From a virus, in IMG/VR virus record IMGVR_UViG_3300025098_000063, positions 1-53,610 of that record: a DNA stretch of 53,610 nt. One strand, written 5' to 3'. Both the position numbers and the translations under genes were made by a program. Within the stretch, counting starts at the first letter, position 1, and each line of letters opens with the position of its first letter. Shown here in pieces: positions 38,227-45,778 of the stretch. The notes beneath the pieces were generated by a model. It did not search any database. It saw only the letters and a list, made by a program, of their open reading frames with translations, and was not told the origin of the DNA.

Positions 38227-38601
38227 TTAAGCTCCAAAGAAATCTCTTAAGACCGCATAGGCGTGTTTGCATATCTTGTGCGTACCATTAGGGTCTTTCT
38301 TAGTGGGTTGTTCTGCTGTACCTCTCACTTTACCGAACAAGTAGTCGTTTTGGACTGCGTGATACTCTGGCCCTTGATACTGCCAATAGTTGCAAGTGCA
38401 AGTAAGGTGGAGATCGGGGTCTGATCTATCACCTTTAGCTTCAACAGTAACTACATAATCACCTACCTCAAACTCGATAGGCTCTTTAAGTACCTTTTCT
38501 TCAAAGCCATTTACGACAGCTTTGATTGAAGAAGCGTTCGACTTAACTTTTGAGTCGAGTCCGTTTGTAATTTGATTAAGATATGCTGATGATCTACGCA
38601 T
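38227..38601 (-). CDS. SWIM zinc-finger protein, 124 aa
   Basis: LTCTCNYWQYQ at 67-77 and HKICKHAYAVL at 108-118 give the SWIM pattern CxC-x(n)-CxH (Cys68, Cys70, Cys111, His113), a zinc module that binds DNA or protein. The N-terminus MRRSSAYLNQITNGLDSKV partly recalls the SASE tag but lacks its coiled coil. Class B box at 38641 before it. A 6-base gap leads to the FmdB-like gene. Confidence 0.75.
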   Translation of the reverse strand: MRRSSAYLNQITNGLDSKVKSNASSIKAVVNGFEEKVLKEPIEFEVGDYVVTVEAKGDRSDPDLHLTCTCNYWQYQGPEYHAVQNDYLFGKVRGTAEQPTKKDPNGTHKICKHAYAVLRDFFGA

Positions 38602-38640
38602 GATGTCTAGCCTCTCTATTGTTGCTAAGAGAGGCTAGAT

Positions 38641-38656
38641 CATAAATAGATTATTA
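38641..38656 (-). promoter_or_regulatory. class B promoter-like box overlapping a stop codon
   Basis: Minus strand TAATAATCTATTTATG; its first TAA is the stop of the gene 38654-38953. 40 bases before the SWIM gene ATG. Confidence 0.6.
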
Positions 38657-38953
38657 CTTAATAGCGATAAACTTAACCTTGTCTCCAACTCGTTCCATCT
38701 TGAAGTTTCCAGGAAACTTGAATGTCTTACCTTTAAGGTCAACCAGAGCCACCTCTGTGATTGTCTCCTCCACAATCGCAGATCCTTCTGGAAGTACCTC
38801 TTGCTTTAATGAGAAATCTTTAACTTTGTTCTTGAAGTTAAACTCACCCCAAACAAGGTTCTCTTGTTCTACTAGGGGCTTTCTCTCCCATTCTTTAGGG
38901 GTAGGGTTGAGAATCGCATCTACCATGTCTTTTATTTTAACCTCATCACTCAT
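38654..38953 (-). CDS. hypothetical protein, 99 aa
   Basis: AAAAGGAGA precedes the ATG. Helical N-terminus (DEVKIKDMVDAILNPTPKEW) then strand-rich C-terminus (VALVDLKGKTFKFPGNFKME). No family recognised. It diverges from the rightward gene at 39045. Confidence 0.55.
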   Translation of the reverse strand: MSDEVKIKDMVDAILNPTPKEWERKPLVEQENLVWGEFNFKNKVKDFSLKQEVLPEGSAIVEETITEVALVDLKGKTFKFPGNFKMERVGDKVKFIAIK

Positions 38954-39044
38954 GTTAAGTCTCCTTTTATTCGTGTGTTGCCATCATACCATGTCACCCC
39001 TTAGTTATTTACTTACTGAGATTAACCTTAACTAAGGAGAAAGT

Positions 39045-39314
39045 ATGAATCTGAAAAAACAACTTGATGATGTCATCGTTCGCACTATGCGACCTCGTAA
39101 GGGTCAACTGATCCTCGTCAATGTGTTCTATGGGAGTAAAGATGATTTTACCCCCGATATGCCGACCTGTGAAAAGTTCGAGTTAGATTGGGTTGACCCC
39201 GATCTCTACAAGGAAGGGATGGTCTTTGACGCTCTGCTCTATGATGTCTTTGATGGTGGAAACGACAAAGAGCTTAATGACTCAAGACGCTTCACCATAG
39301 ATGACCTCAACTAA
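39045..39314 (+). CDS. hypothetical acidic protein, 89 aa
   Basis: ATG with CTAAGGAGAAAG upstream. A degenerate class A box (CACCCCTTAGTTATTTAC) lies at 38995-39012 and an ATTAACCTTAAC leader follows it. Acidic alpha/beta protein (LILVNVFYGSKDDFTPDMPT, FDALLYDVFDGGNDKELNDS). No family recognised. Confidence 0.55.
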   Translation: MNLKKQLDDVIVRTMRPRKGQLILVNVFYGSKDDFTPDMPTCEKFELDWVDPDLYKEGMVFDALLYDVFDGGNDKELNDSRRFTIDDLN

Positions 39315-39318
39315 GAAC

Positions 39319-39747
39319 TTAGAAGCGAATGTAAAGTCCTGTACCCTCTTCAAAGCGATCTTTGATGTCCTCTGCATAGACATCGTTGAACTCTTTAACA
39401 ACCTTTACGCTACGACCATGAGTACGAATGAACTCCATGTCATATAAGTCCATGCCATTAAGAGTAATGCGTACTCGGTTCACTGCACCAGCGTGTTTTG
39501 GTTTTGGGAATACAAGGGTGACACCCAAAGGCTCATTGATAAGTTGTTTGAGTCCAATGAACATCTGCAACTTGCGTCCTCCACCGAGCTGTTGGACGAT
39601 GGTAGCCGCAATCGCATTGGCACTCTTACTCTCTTGTGCTTGTCTTTTGCAAGTACAATGTGAGCAACCACAACCACTAGACTGCTTCTCTAGTCGTGCG
39701 ACCCTGTTCTCTAGGTTTCTTAGCATTTCACTAGCTGATCTTCTCAT
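39319..39747 (-). CDS. SASE-tag protein with Cys cluster, 142 aa
   Basis: ATG at 39747 with AAATGGAGAA upstream. Begins MRRSASEMLRNLENRVARLE, followed at once by a Cys-rich patch (GCGCSHCTCKR) that could bind zinc or an iron-sulfur centre. The rest is a beta-rich domain (LGVTLVFPKPKHAGAVNRVR, ITLNGMDLYDMEFI). TTAACCTTAACC leader as in the other tag genes. Confidence 0.65.
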   Translation of the reverse strand: MRRSASEMLRNLENRVARLEKQSSGCGCSHCTCKRQAQESKSANAIAATIVQQLGGGRKLQMFIGLKQLINEPLGVTLVFPKPKHAGAVNRVRITLNGMDLYDMEFIRTHGRSVKVVKEFNDVYAEDIKDRFEEGTGLYIRF

Positions 39748-39811
39748 AAGGTTCTCCATTTGGTTAAGGTTAAAGAGATTACCTATGGAGAACCGATAAA
39801 GAGACTACAAA

Positions 39812-40813
39812 TTAATCCTCGTCATACTCTTGTTGAGCGAGGATTAACATACCCTTAGAGACAGCATGGAGTGGATCAGAAGCATGACGAACCTCTGAAA
39901 TCTCAATAGGGAAACGCTTACGCTTAGTCTCAAAGACCTCTCTAAAGAAATCCATGAACCCACCTGCTAGACTTGTGCCACCACCCACTACGATTGGAAT
40001 GGGCTTGTTAAGGGTGAGGTGTCCACCTTTCATCACAAACTGTTGTGCGATGTTATCCAAAGCGTGTTCAATAAGAGCCTTATAATAGAACGAGATCGCT
40101 TCTTCTTCTCTATTCTTAGGGTCTTTAAGGTTAATGCCTTTCTCTTTAACAGAACACATCTTAGAGGCTGTAGCACCTACAGAGCGAGACGCACCTTGAT
40201 CAATCCAATCACCCCCACGAGCAACTGAGAATGAAAGACCCTCAATGGTGTTGATAGCGAGGGCAATGTTGGTCATACCCGAACCAAAAGAGATGCCGAT
40301 ACCACTAAATCCTTCTTTAGATGTTTCGGCAAAGACAATAGCCATAGCTTCGTTAGCTGGATGAGCTGTATAACCACATTCTTGAACGATGCGTGTAAAG
40401 ACACCCTTGTGATAAACAACATCCATGTTAGCGTCTACAGGAGCGGCAGGGATTGAGAAATAACAATGCTCTCCCTCATGGCTTGGTTCACCGAGTACAT
40501 CTTTAACCATGTGTCCAAGAACAGTAAGGGAGTCGATCTCATCGGCAGAAATCAGACCTGCTTTTAGAGGTCTACGACCTTCACGACCAAACATATTGGC
40601 AACTTCCATAGCCTCATCACCGAGTACAAGAAGGTTATCATCAGCTTCGATGTAAGAAACCGATCCGAGTTTGAGCATCTTTTTTGCTGATTGTGGGAGG
40701 TCGATAAATAGATCACGCATTCTTCTAAGAGTGACCTCGTTTTTCTTAGCACCACTCATACGAGCGGAGACTAAGTTCATAGTTCCAATGTCAAGTCCTA
40801 CACCTTTACTCAT
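39812..40813 (-). CDS. actin/Hsp70-superfamily ATPase (ParM/MreB-like)
   Basis: 333 aa with all nucleotide-binding blocks of the actin superfamily in order: phosphate-1 GVGLDIGTMNLVSAR (4-18, Asp8), connect-1 NEAMAIVFA (154-162), phosphate-2 GISFGSGMTNIAL (173-185), GGDWID (200-205), adenosine IPIVVGGGTSLAGGF (272-286). The length fits ParM/MreB-type filament proteins rather than DnaK. Phage actins are known to position DNA or segregate it; a filament role here is inferred. The ATG overlaps the stop of the coiled-coil gene upstream (ATGA), so the two are translated together. Confidence 0.85.
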   Translation of the reverse strand: MSKGVGLDIGTMNLVSARMSGAKKNEVTLRRMRDLFIDLPQSAKKMLKLGSVSYIEADDNLLVLGDEAMEVANMFGREGRRPLKAGLISADEIDSLTVLGHMVKDVLGEPSHEGEHCYFSIPAAPVDANMDVVYHKGVFTRIVQECGYTAHPANEAMAIVFAETSKEGFSGIGISFGSGMTNIALAINTIEGLSFSVARGGDWIDQGASRSVGATASKMCSVKEKGINLKDPKNREEEAISFYYKALIEHALDNIAQQFVMKGGHLTLNKPIPIVVGGGTSLAGGFMDFFREVFETKRKRFPIEISEVRHASDPLHAVSKGMLILAQQEYDED

Positions 40814-41451
40814 TGTTTATTTGCCTTTCTTAATGCTTTCAAAGCAGAGAGTGCGTCCGAGAGTTCATCAGAACCCTCTGATTTTGTTTCATTCGCCAAA
40901 GACTCTGAGGAGGCTATGGTCTTATTAGAGATAATGTTGGATGGGATAAAGGTCAATCCTTCATCTGCTGTTGTGTTCATATTACCCATAGATGATGTAG
41001 TTTGAGCGTTATTATTTACCACCACTTGTTGTGCTGGCATCTGTTTGGCGACAGCTTCGGCTATAGCTTCGGGAGAAATCATAGTGCCGAGCTGTTGGAT
41101 GAGGACATTAGCAAGAGCGTTCATATCGAGCTGAGGTTGCTCTGCTTGTTTCTCTATGATGACCTCTTTTTCAACTTCAACAATCTTCTCAACCACTACA
41201 GGTTTTTCAACAACCTCTTTAACTACCTTTGACTCCCTAACTATTTGAAACCTATTGCTGTGTACTCCTAGTCGAGAGGGAGGACGATTGCTTTTAATCT
41301 TGAGGGCGATCACTCCTGTGTTGACTAGAAACTTCAGTTCTGAGTTTGAGTCGTACTGAGCTTTCGTACAATCAAAGGTCTGACCTTGTTTGAGTTTGAG
41401 TCGGAGGCTCTTAACCTCTATATCTTTAAGACACTGTGCTACATATATCAT
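40810..41451 (-). CDS. coiled-coil protein coupled to the actin-like gene, 213 aa
   Basis: Beta-rich N-terminus (SLRLKLKQGQTFDCTKAQYD, ELKFLVNTGVIALKIK), then a striking Val/Glu/Lys heptad-like stretch (EVVEKPVVVEKIVEVEKEVI), a helical region with a paired MISPEAIAEAVAKQMP, an Asn/Thr/Ser-rich linker and a short acidic/basic C-terminal helix (DALSALKALRKANKQ). ATGA overlaps on both sides. It could be the adaptor of the actin-like filament by analogy with ParR, although no ribbon-helix-helix is seen. It could instead be a virion protein. Confidence 0.6.
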   Translation of the reverse strand: MIYVAQCLKDIEVKSLRLKLKQGQTFDCTKAQYDSNSELKFLVNTGVIALKIKSNRPPSRLGVHSNRFQIVRESKVVKEVVEKPVVVEKIVEVEKEVIIEKQAEQPQLDMNALANVLIQQLGTMISPEAIAEAVAKQMPAQQVVVNNNAQTTSSMGNMNTTADEGLTFIPSNIISNKTIASSESLANETKSEGSDELSDALSALKALRKANKQ

Positions 41452-42020
41452 GGTTCGCCTTTGCTCATACTTTTAGTAAGAAAGAAAGTTGCCCTTCGTA
41501 TGGCTTTCATTCTACCCTTCTCAATCCCTTGCTCAATAAAGTTAAACTTATAGACGGCTGGATGTATCCATTTGTTTTCCGTTTTAAGGGGGAGATTTCT
41601 AAACACGACCTCGCCTGTCTTGGTCTTAATCGGTACGACTTTCTTCTCCATGTTGGATTTACGAGTAAGCCAATTCATTTCATAGGGTTCTTTGCGTTCA
41701 AGATACTTCTTAACCCACTGCCAATCAGACTTGAGTTTGATTGCTCCACCTTTAGTGATTTCGTAGTAGAACGAATCTAAGAACTCTTTGGTGCGAGGTA
41801 TACCTGTACCCAGACCTGCCGCTTTCTTAGCTGACTCTTTAACTGCCTTGACTATTTCTTCACCAAAGATTTCTAAGACCTTTTTCGATATGTCTTTGCC
41901 TCTTAGGTCTACATTCTGAAACTGATTTTTACGCACTCTGTAAGTACGGAGATCCCAAGGTCGATTTGGATCTCTGTTTTTGGGTGGGTTTCTTCTTGCT
42001 CGTCTTGGGTCAAACTTCAT
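41448..42020 (-). CDS. hypothetical basic protein, 190 aa, possible head-tail or tail protein
   Basis: ATG at 42020 with GAGGAGG upstream; a longer frame from 42062 lacks this. Starts MKFDPRRARRNPPKNRDPNR. The middle EEIVKAVKESAKKAAGLGTG-IPRTKEFLDSFYYEI, then strands and a C-terminal helix, loosely recall HK97-gp10-type tail-completion proteins, but I am not certain. First gene of a coupled three-gene operon ending in the actin-like ATPase. Confidence 0.5.
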   Translation of the reverse strand: MKFDPRRARRNPPKNRDPNRPWDLRTYRVRKNQFQNVDLRGKDISKKVLEIFGEEIVKAVKESAKKAAGLGTGIPRTKEFLDSFYYEITKGGAIKLKSDWQWVKKYLERKEPYEMNWLTRKSNMEKKVVPIKTKTGEVVFRNLPLKTENKWIHPAVYKFNFIEQGIEKGRMKAIRRATFFLTKSMSKGEP

Positions 42021-42260
42021 ATCTATGCCTCCTCTATTGAGGTTTTGATAAACAAAGTACAAAGCTCAATAGTTTTTTTATGATTGGTGGATAGTGATTG
42101 TATCCCCTGTTCCCGATATGTGTATCTCCCATTGGGAGTCCGAAGAAGAAGGGTGTCAGGACATATTGGGGGCAGAACTCCTTTGATCTGTTTGGTTTTC
42201 ACCCTTTCTCAAACAGTTAGGAAACAGGAGGCAATCGCTTGCTCACACAAGGATTTTTTC

Positions 42261-42548
42261 ATGTCAGATAAAGAACCAGAAGTAGACCCCATAGAGATTG
42301 AGGTCAACCTCTTAAATGAGTTGATCGAGGACAACATTATCATAGTTATTCATCGGAACGGTATGTCTATCATGATGAATGAGGATGAAGATGATAGATC
42401 TCAAGAACAGATGAGGTTATTTTCTCGCCTCTATGTAGCGGCTAACCCTAGCTTTGTTCTTCGGGTGTTTCTGATCTTAGAGGTGTTTTTGCTCTTAGTT
42501 TGGGAGACTTTAGCCGATTTCTACGACTCAAAGATCAAGAAACCGTAA
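42261..42548 (+). CDS. small membrane-tail protein, 95 aa
   Basis: ATG at 42261 with ACAAGGA upstream. Acidic N-terminal half (MSDKEPEVDPIEIEVNLLNE) and one hydrophobic helix near the C-terminus (FVLRVFLILEVFLLLVWETL), so probably tail-anchored. The ~200 bases before it hold a CTCCC/GGGAG hairpin (42126-42138) but no confident gene. It overlaps the convergent gene by 14 bases. Confidence 0.5.
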   Translation: MSDKEPEVDPIEIEVNLLNELIEDNIIIVIHRNGMSIMMNEDEDDRSQEQMRLFSRLYVAANPSFVLRVFLILEVFLLLVWETLADFYDSKIKKP

Positions 42549-43119
42549 AGTACCCTCTAGTTGGATTGTGGACAGACCCGAACTCACTCAGCCGAGACAT
42601 GAATCTATCTTGGATGGCTACTAAGTATTCCTCAAGTGTCTCAAAGCCATCTTCTCTGCCCCATTCTTCATAGTTTTCAACAGGGTAGATACTGATTTCA
42701 GTCATGCCAGAATACTCAGTGCTTTTTTCTTTAAATGCAGAAACCTCTACACCAAGAACGGAGTGGTGAAGCCAACCTCGCCCCCTTCGGTTAGATCTGA
42801 TACCAGAAGCGTGTAGGATGATTTCTTCTTTGGTGTTCTTTCCAACAATGATGTCTGGAAGCTGAAGCTCTTTTGGTGTTTTAAGTTCAACGGTTAATCC
42901 ACTATTAGAGATAAAGATGCCGTGATCCCAACCTAGATTATCAATAAAACTCCCGATCTTTAAAGTAAGATCTTCAAGTTCTCCCATATCATTAAAGTGA
43001 AGCCCACTGAATTGAAGGGAAAGTAAGTCTTTTCTGACATGAGTCGTAAGTGATCTTCCTCCTAGTGAACTAAAAAAACTTTTAGCATCTAGTGCTATAT
43101 CATCGTTGATGTTTTTCAT
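42535..43119 (-). CDS. hypothetical protein, 194 aa
   Basis: AAAGGAG precedes the ATG. Alpha/beta: helical N-terminus (MKNINDDIALDAKSFFSSLG), strands (LTVELKTPKELQLPDIIVGK), a basic loop (GIRSNRRGRGWLHHS) and a C-terminal helix (LEEYLVAIQDRFMSRLSEFG). A weak class B-like box lies at ~43146. No family recognised. Confidence 0.6.
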   Translation of the reverse strand: MKNINDDIALDAKSFFSSLGGRSLTTHVRKDLLSLQFSGLHFNDMGELEDLTLKIGSFIDNLGWDHGIFISNSGLTVELKTPKELQLPDIIVGKNTKEEIILHASGIRSNRRGRGWLHHSVLGVEVSAFKEKSTEYSGMTEISIYPVENYEEWGREDGFETLEEYLVAIQDRFMSRLSEFGSVHNPTRGYFTVS

Positions 43120-43215
43120 ATCTTCTACTCCTTTACGATATGGTGGGTCATAAACGGTCTACAAATTGTATAAGGGTAGTGTTCACATTAACCTTAACCA
43201 CAATGGAGGTCGCAC

Positions 43216-43683
43216 ATGAGCGATAAGTGGAAAGCAGGACCAGAAGTCCAAGAGCAGATCAATCATCTCATCGGAAACGCACACCCTCATCTCGCAGACA
43301 TCATGGATGACATCGTAGTCATCTTCAAAGAGAAGTGTTCAAGGAAGGGTGGTCGCCCTATTCTCGGTAAGACATCTAAAGCACCTGGTATTCTTTCAGT
43401 TCTTGGAGATCACGCATACGAGTTCGTCATTGAGCTTGGTGCAGACTGTTGGAACAATCTCAATGAGGCACAGCGTTTAGCTCTCCTCGATCATCTTCTC
43501 TGCTTCATTGGTGGTGAGGAGGACGAGAAGTCGGGTGAGATGAAGTATTTCCTCTCTACTCCCGATGTCTTTTACTTCTCAGAAGAGGTAGAGCGTAATG
43601 GTAGCTGGCGTGAGGACATGATGCCCGATGGTGTACCCGAAGAAGAAGGCTCAGACGCACCTTTGTTAGACCCTATCGGATAA
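43216..43683 (+). CDS. putative phage metallopeptidase-like protein with degenerate zinc motif
   Basis: 155 aa. HAYEFVIELGADCWNNLNEA-QRLALLDHLLCFIGG (66-100) aligns by layout with the putative phage metallopeptidase family I remember as xYDFVIxxxxDxWxxLxxxQRxALIDHELCH, and TPDVFYFSEEVERNGSW with its GHDVEEF...RRHG block. The catalytic HELCH has become HLLCF (93-97), losing Glu and the second His, so zinc hydrolysis is unlikely and it may now be a binding protein. ACAATGGAGG precedes the ATG with a TTAACCTTAACC leader. The MazG gene follows after 10 bases. Confidence 0.6.
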   Translation: MSDKWKAGPEVQEQINHLIGNAHPHLADIMDDIVVIFKEKCSRKGGRPILGKTSKAPGILSVLGDHAYEFVIELGADCWNNLNEAQRLALLDHLLCFIGGEEDEKSGEMKYFLSTPDVFYFSEEVERNGSWREDMMPDGVPEEEGSDAPLLDPIG

Positions 43684-43693
43684 GGAGCTTCAC

Positions 43694-44173
43694 ATGAAAT
43701 ACAGACGCATGGAATATGTTGACGGACGAGAGCAAATGATCGTTGCTACAAAGGAAGAGATTGATCGTGAAGCAGGGCTTCTTCCAGGTCATAACGCTTT
43801 CAATGCTGATTTCATTTTAGATGGTTGGGAGGAGTTCTCTGACGAGACATTCAACAACTACCAACAGGCAACAGCACAGACTGCCAAGTACCCACCCGAC
43901 CAAGCTCTTGAGTACCTTTCACTTGGTATTGCAAGTGAAGCAGGTGAGGTCGCAGGTAAGATGAAGAAGTGGATTCGTGATGGAGACAGCAAGATGACTC
44001 GTGAAGAGTGGGTTCAAGCTATGTCATCAGAAATCGGTGATGTGCTTTGGTACTCCGCTCGCCTAGCTGATGAGCTTGGTCTAAGCCTCTCACAGATTGC
44101 AGAGGACAATATGGATAAGCTCTTAGACCGTAAGGCGAGGGGTGTTATCGGAGGTAGTGGAGATAACCGTTAG
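43694..44173 (+). CDS. MazG-type nucleoside triphosphate pyrophosphohydrolase
   Basis: 159 aa. The C-terminal two thirds is a MazG domain: LEYLSLGIASEAGEVAGKMKK (72-92; Glu82 and Glu85) and SEIGDVLWYSARLADELGL (112-130; Glu113 and Asp116) form the ExxE...ExxD magnesium site, and NMDKLLDRKARGVI is the typical end. These enzymes hydrolyse (d)NTPs to monophosphates, and in phages are thought to tune nucleotide or ppGpp pools. The N-terminal ~60 residues are extra. TAAGGAG precedes the ATG. Confidence 0.88.
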   Translation: MKYRRMEYVDGREQMIVATKEEIDREAGLLPGHNAFNADFILDGWEEFSDETFNNYQQATAQTAKYPPDQALEYLSLGIASEAGEVAGKMKKWIRDGDSKMTREEWVQAMSSEIGDVLWYSARLADELGLSLSQIAEDNMDKLLDRKARGVIGGSGDNR

Positions 44174-44523
44174 GCTTTAGACTCAATAAGCGTGTATGTC
44201 TTAGAGAGGTCAGCAAGACAACTTTTTAAGTCTGCACCCTTATCAAAGATGACTTGAGTCGCAACCATAGGGTTAGAACCTGTACCGATAGAACCCCTCT
44301 GAGTAATTGCAGTTCCCATGTTCATTCTACAAAAGCCCTCGATGTTTTTCAGTTCTGATTTAGGGCAGAATACTTGCAGTGAAACATCGGAGCTGAAATC
44401 TTCATCATAGGAAATTTCTACAAAGACAGGGTTTTTGACTTTCGTGGTTGAGGCTGATCGGTTCTCAAGCCGAGCTAGTCTCATCTCAAGATTTCTGATT
44501 GTTTCTGATGCTGATCTTCTCAT
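44170..44523 (-). CDS. SASE-tag protein, 117 aa
   Basis: Begins MRRSASETIRNLEMRLARLE. The body is beta-rich (NPVFVEISYDEDFSSDVSLQ, VFCPKSELKNIEGFCRMNMG) with a Gly/Thr/Ser-rich loop and helical C-terminus, unrelated to other tag proteins, though the two-Cys, strand-rich layout recalls 20218. AAATGGAGAA ribosome site, class B box at 44573. It overlaps the convergent MazG gene by 4 bases. Confidence 0.65.
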   Translation of the reverse strand: MRRSASETIRNLEMRLARLENRSASTTKVKNPVFVEISYDEDFSSDVSLQVFCPKSELKNIEGFCRMNMGTAITQRGSIGTGSNPMVATQVIFDKGADLKSCLADLSKTYTLIESKA

Positions 44524-44572
44524 AGGGAGTTCTCCATTTGGTTTGTAGTTAATGAGATCACTTATTGGTGGG

Positions 44573-44588
44573 TATAAATAAACTATTA
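44573..44588 (-). promoter_or_regulatory. class B promoter-like box overlapping a stop codon
   Basis: Minus strand TAATAGTTTATTTATA; its TAA is the stop codon of the lipoprotein gene 44586-44960. 50 bases before the tag gene ATG. Confidence 0.65.
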
Positions 44589-44960
44589 GTCCTCTGCACC
44601 AGCCATATCAGCAGACCCTCCTTCAACATCCATATCGGTAGTCTCCTCAACTCCACCCTCTGAACCTGCGTCTACAGTCATGTCCTCTACACCCATGTCG
44701 GTCATGTCTGAACCAGCTTCAACGGTTGCGTCCATTTCCATACCTGCTTCTGTTGAACTAGCGTCAGTAGCACCGCCCTCTGAACCTGCGTCTGCATCAG
44801 CCATATCGCCACCTTCTGATCCTGCATCCATACCTCCCTCAGAACCACCCATCTCCATGCCTGCCATATCGCAAGCTACAGGAGTTTCGGTTGTTTCCTT
44901 GTCCTTATCGCAAGCGACAAGGGTAAGAGCAATAACTGCAATGGTAAGTAGATTTCTCAT
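44586..44960 (-). CDS. acidic repeat lipoprotein, 124 aa
   Basis: MRNLLTIAVIALTLVACDKD: signal peptide with lipobox L-V-A-C, Cys17 lipidated. The mature chain is low-complexity and strongly acidic, with three DAGSEGG units plus GGSEGG and many D-M-[AT] pairs, and hardly any basic or aromatic residues after the first 25. AAAGGTAT precedes the ATG. A surface-exposed acidic lipoprotein from a phage could mask receptors or exclude other phages; that is speculation. Confidence 0.65.
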   Translation of the reverse strand: MRNLLTIAVIALTLVACDKDKETTETPVACDMAGMEMGGSEGGMDAGSEGGDMADADAGSEGGATDASSTEAGMEMDATVEAGSDMTDMGVEDMTVDAGSEGGVEETTDMDVEGGSADMAGAED

Positions 44961-45070
44961 GGTATATACCTTTCGTTGTTAAGTGTTTGAAAGAAGGTAT
45001 ATAAAGGAACTACAAAAGTTATTCAAATTTAACTGATAAAGGTCTATATTTATAGACTCTTTATATTTCT

Positions 45071-45089
45071 CCTCAGTAAAAAACTGAGG
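45071..45089 (+). promoter_or_regulatory. hairpin covering the ribosome site of the phosphoesterase gene
   Basis: CCTCAGT-AAAAA-ACTGAGG is a perfect 7-bp stem whose 3' arm contains the GAGG ribosome site for the ATG at 45095. Folding would block initiation; it could be a translational switch. TTTATAGACTC lies ~20 bases upstream. Confidence 0.5.
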
Positions 45090-45094
45090 TGATT

Positions 45095-45778
45095 ATGAGA
45101 CTTGTTTGCATTTCAGACACCCACAATCAGCACGATAAACTTGATTTGCCCGATGGAGATGTCCTAATCCACGCAGGTGATTGGACAGGCACAGGAACGC
45201 AGAAGCAAGTGATCTCATTTATAAGGTGGTTTGCTAGTCAACCCCATAAGCATAAAATACTGATTGCAGGAAACCATGAAGTGACTCTCGATAAGTCCTT
45301 CTATCAGATCAACTGGCCTAGATTTCATCCGAAGCAACCTCACAGATCACATGACATAACTAACTATGTGTTGAGAGAGGAAGGCATCTACTATCTTGAG
45401 GACACAGAAGTGGTCATCGAGGGTGTCAAGTTTTACGGTAGTCCATGTCAGCCCTCTTTTGGAGGTTGGGCTTTCAATGTAGATAGAGGTTTACCAATAC
45501 GAGCTGTGTGGGGAAATATATCAGAGGACACCGATGTGTTGATAACGCATGGTCCACCCTATGGGTATGGGGATAAGTTAGCGTGTGGGGAGCGAGTGGG
45601 CTGTAAAGACTTACTTGATGAGATTACATCGAGAGTAAAGCCCAAAGTTCATATTTACGGTCATATTCATGAGGGATATGGTACATACGACTTAGAGGGA
45701 ATTAAGCTCATTAACCCATCGAGCTGTAATGAACACTACAAGATTACTAATAAGCCTATTGTGTACGACTTAGAATAG
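45095..45778 (+). CDS. calcineurin-like metallophosphoesterase
   Basis: 227 aa from the ATG at 45095; a GTG at 45089 would lie inside the ribosome site. Metal-binding motifs in order: DTH (8-10), GD (28-29), GNHE (59-62), THGPPYG and GHIHEGYG near the C-terminus. The order and length fit the MPPED/UPF0046 group. These enzymes hydrolyse phosphodiesters or phosphomonoesters with two metal ions. The substrate is unknown; cyclic nucleotides are one option. It overlaps the convergent gene by 9 bases. Confidence 0.85.
   Translation: MRLVCISDTHNQHDKLDLPDGDVLIHAGDWTGTGTQKQVISFIRWFASQPHKHKILIAGNHEVTLDKSFYQINWPRFHPKQPHRSHDITNYVLREEGIYYLEDTEVVIEGVKFYGSPCQPSFGGWAFNVDRGLPIRAVWGNISEDTDVLITHGPPYGYGDKLACGERVGCKDLLDEITSRVKPKVHIYGHIHEGYGTYDLEGIKLINPSSCNEHYKITNKPIVYDLE

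Noticed and set aside
38227-38601. SWIM protein as an eighth full SASE-tag member
   Set aside because: It shares only MRRSSA at the start; the IRNLE and R-h-x-x-h-E parts are missing.
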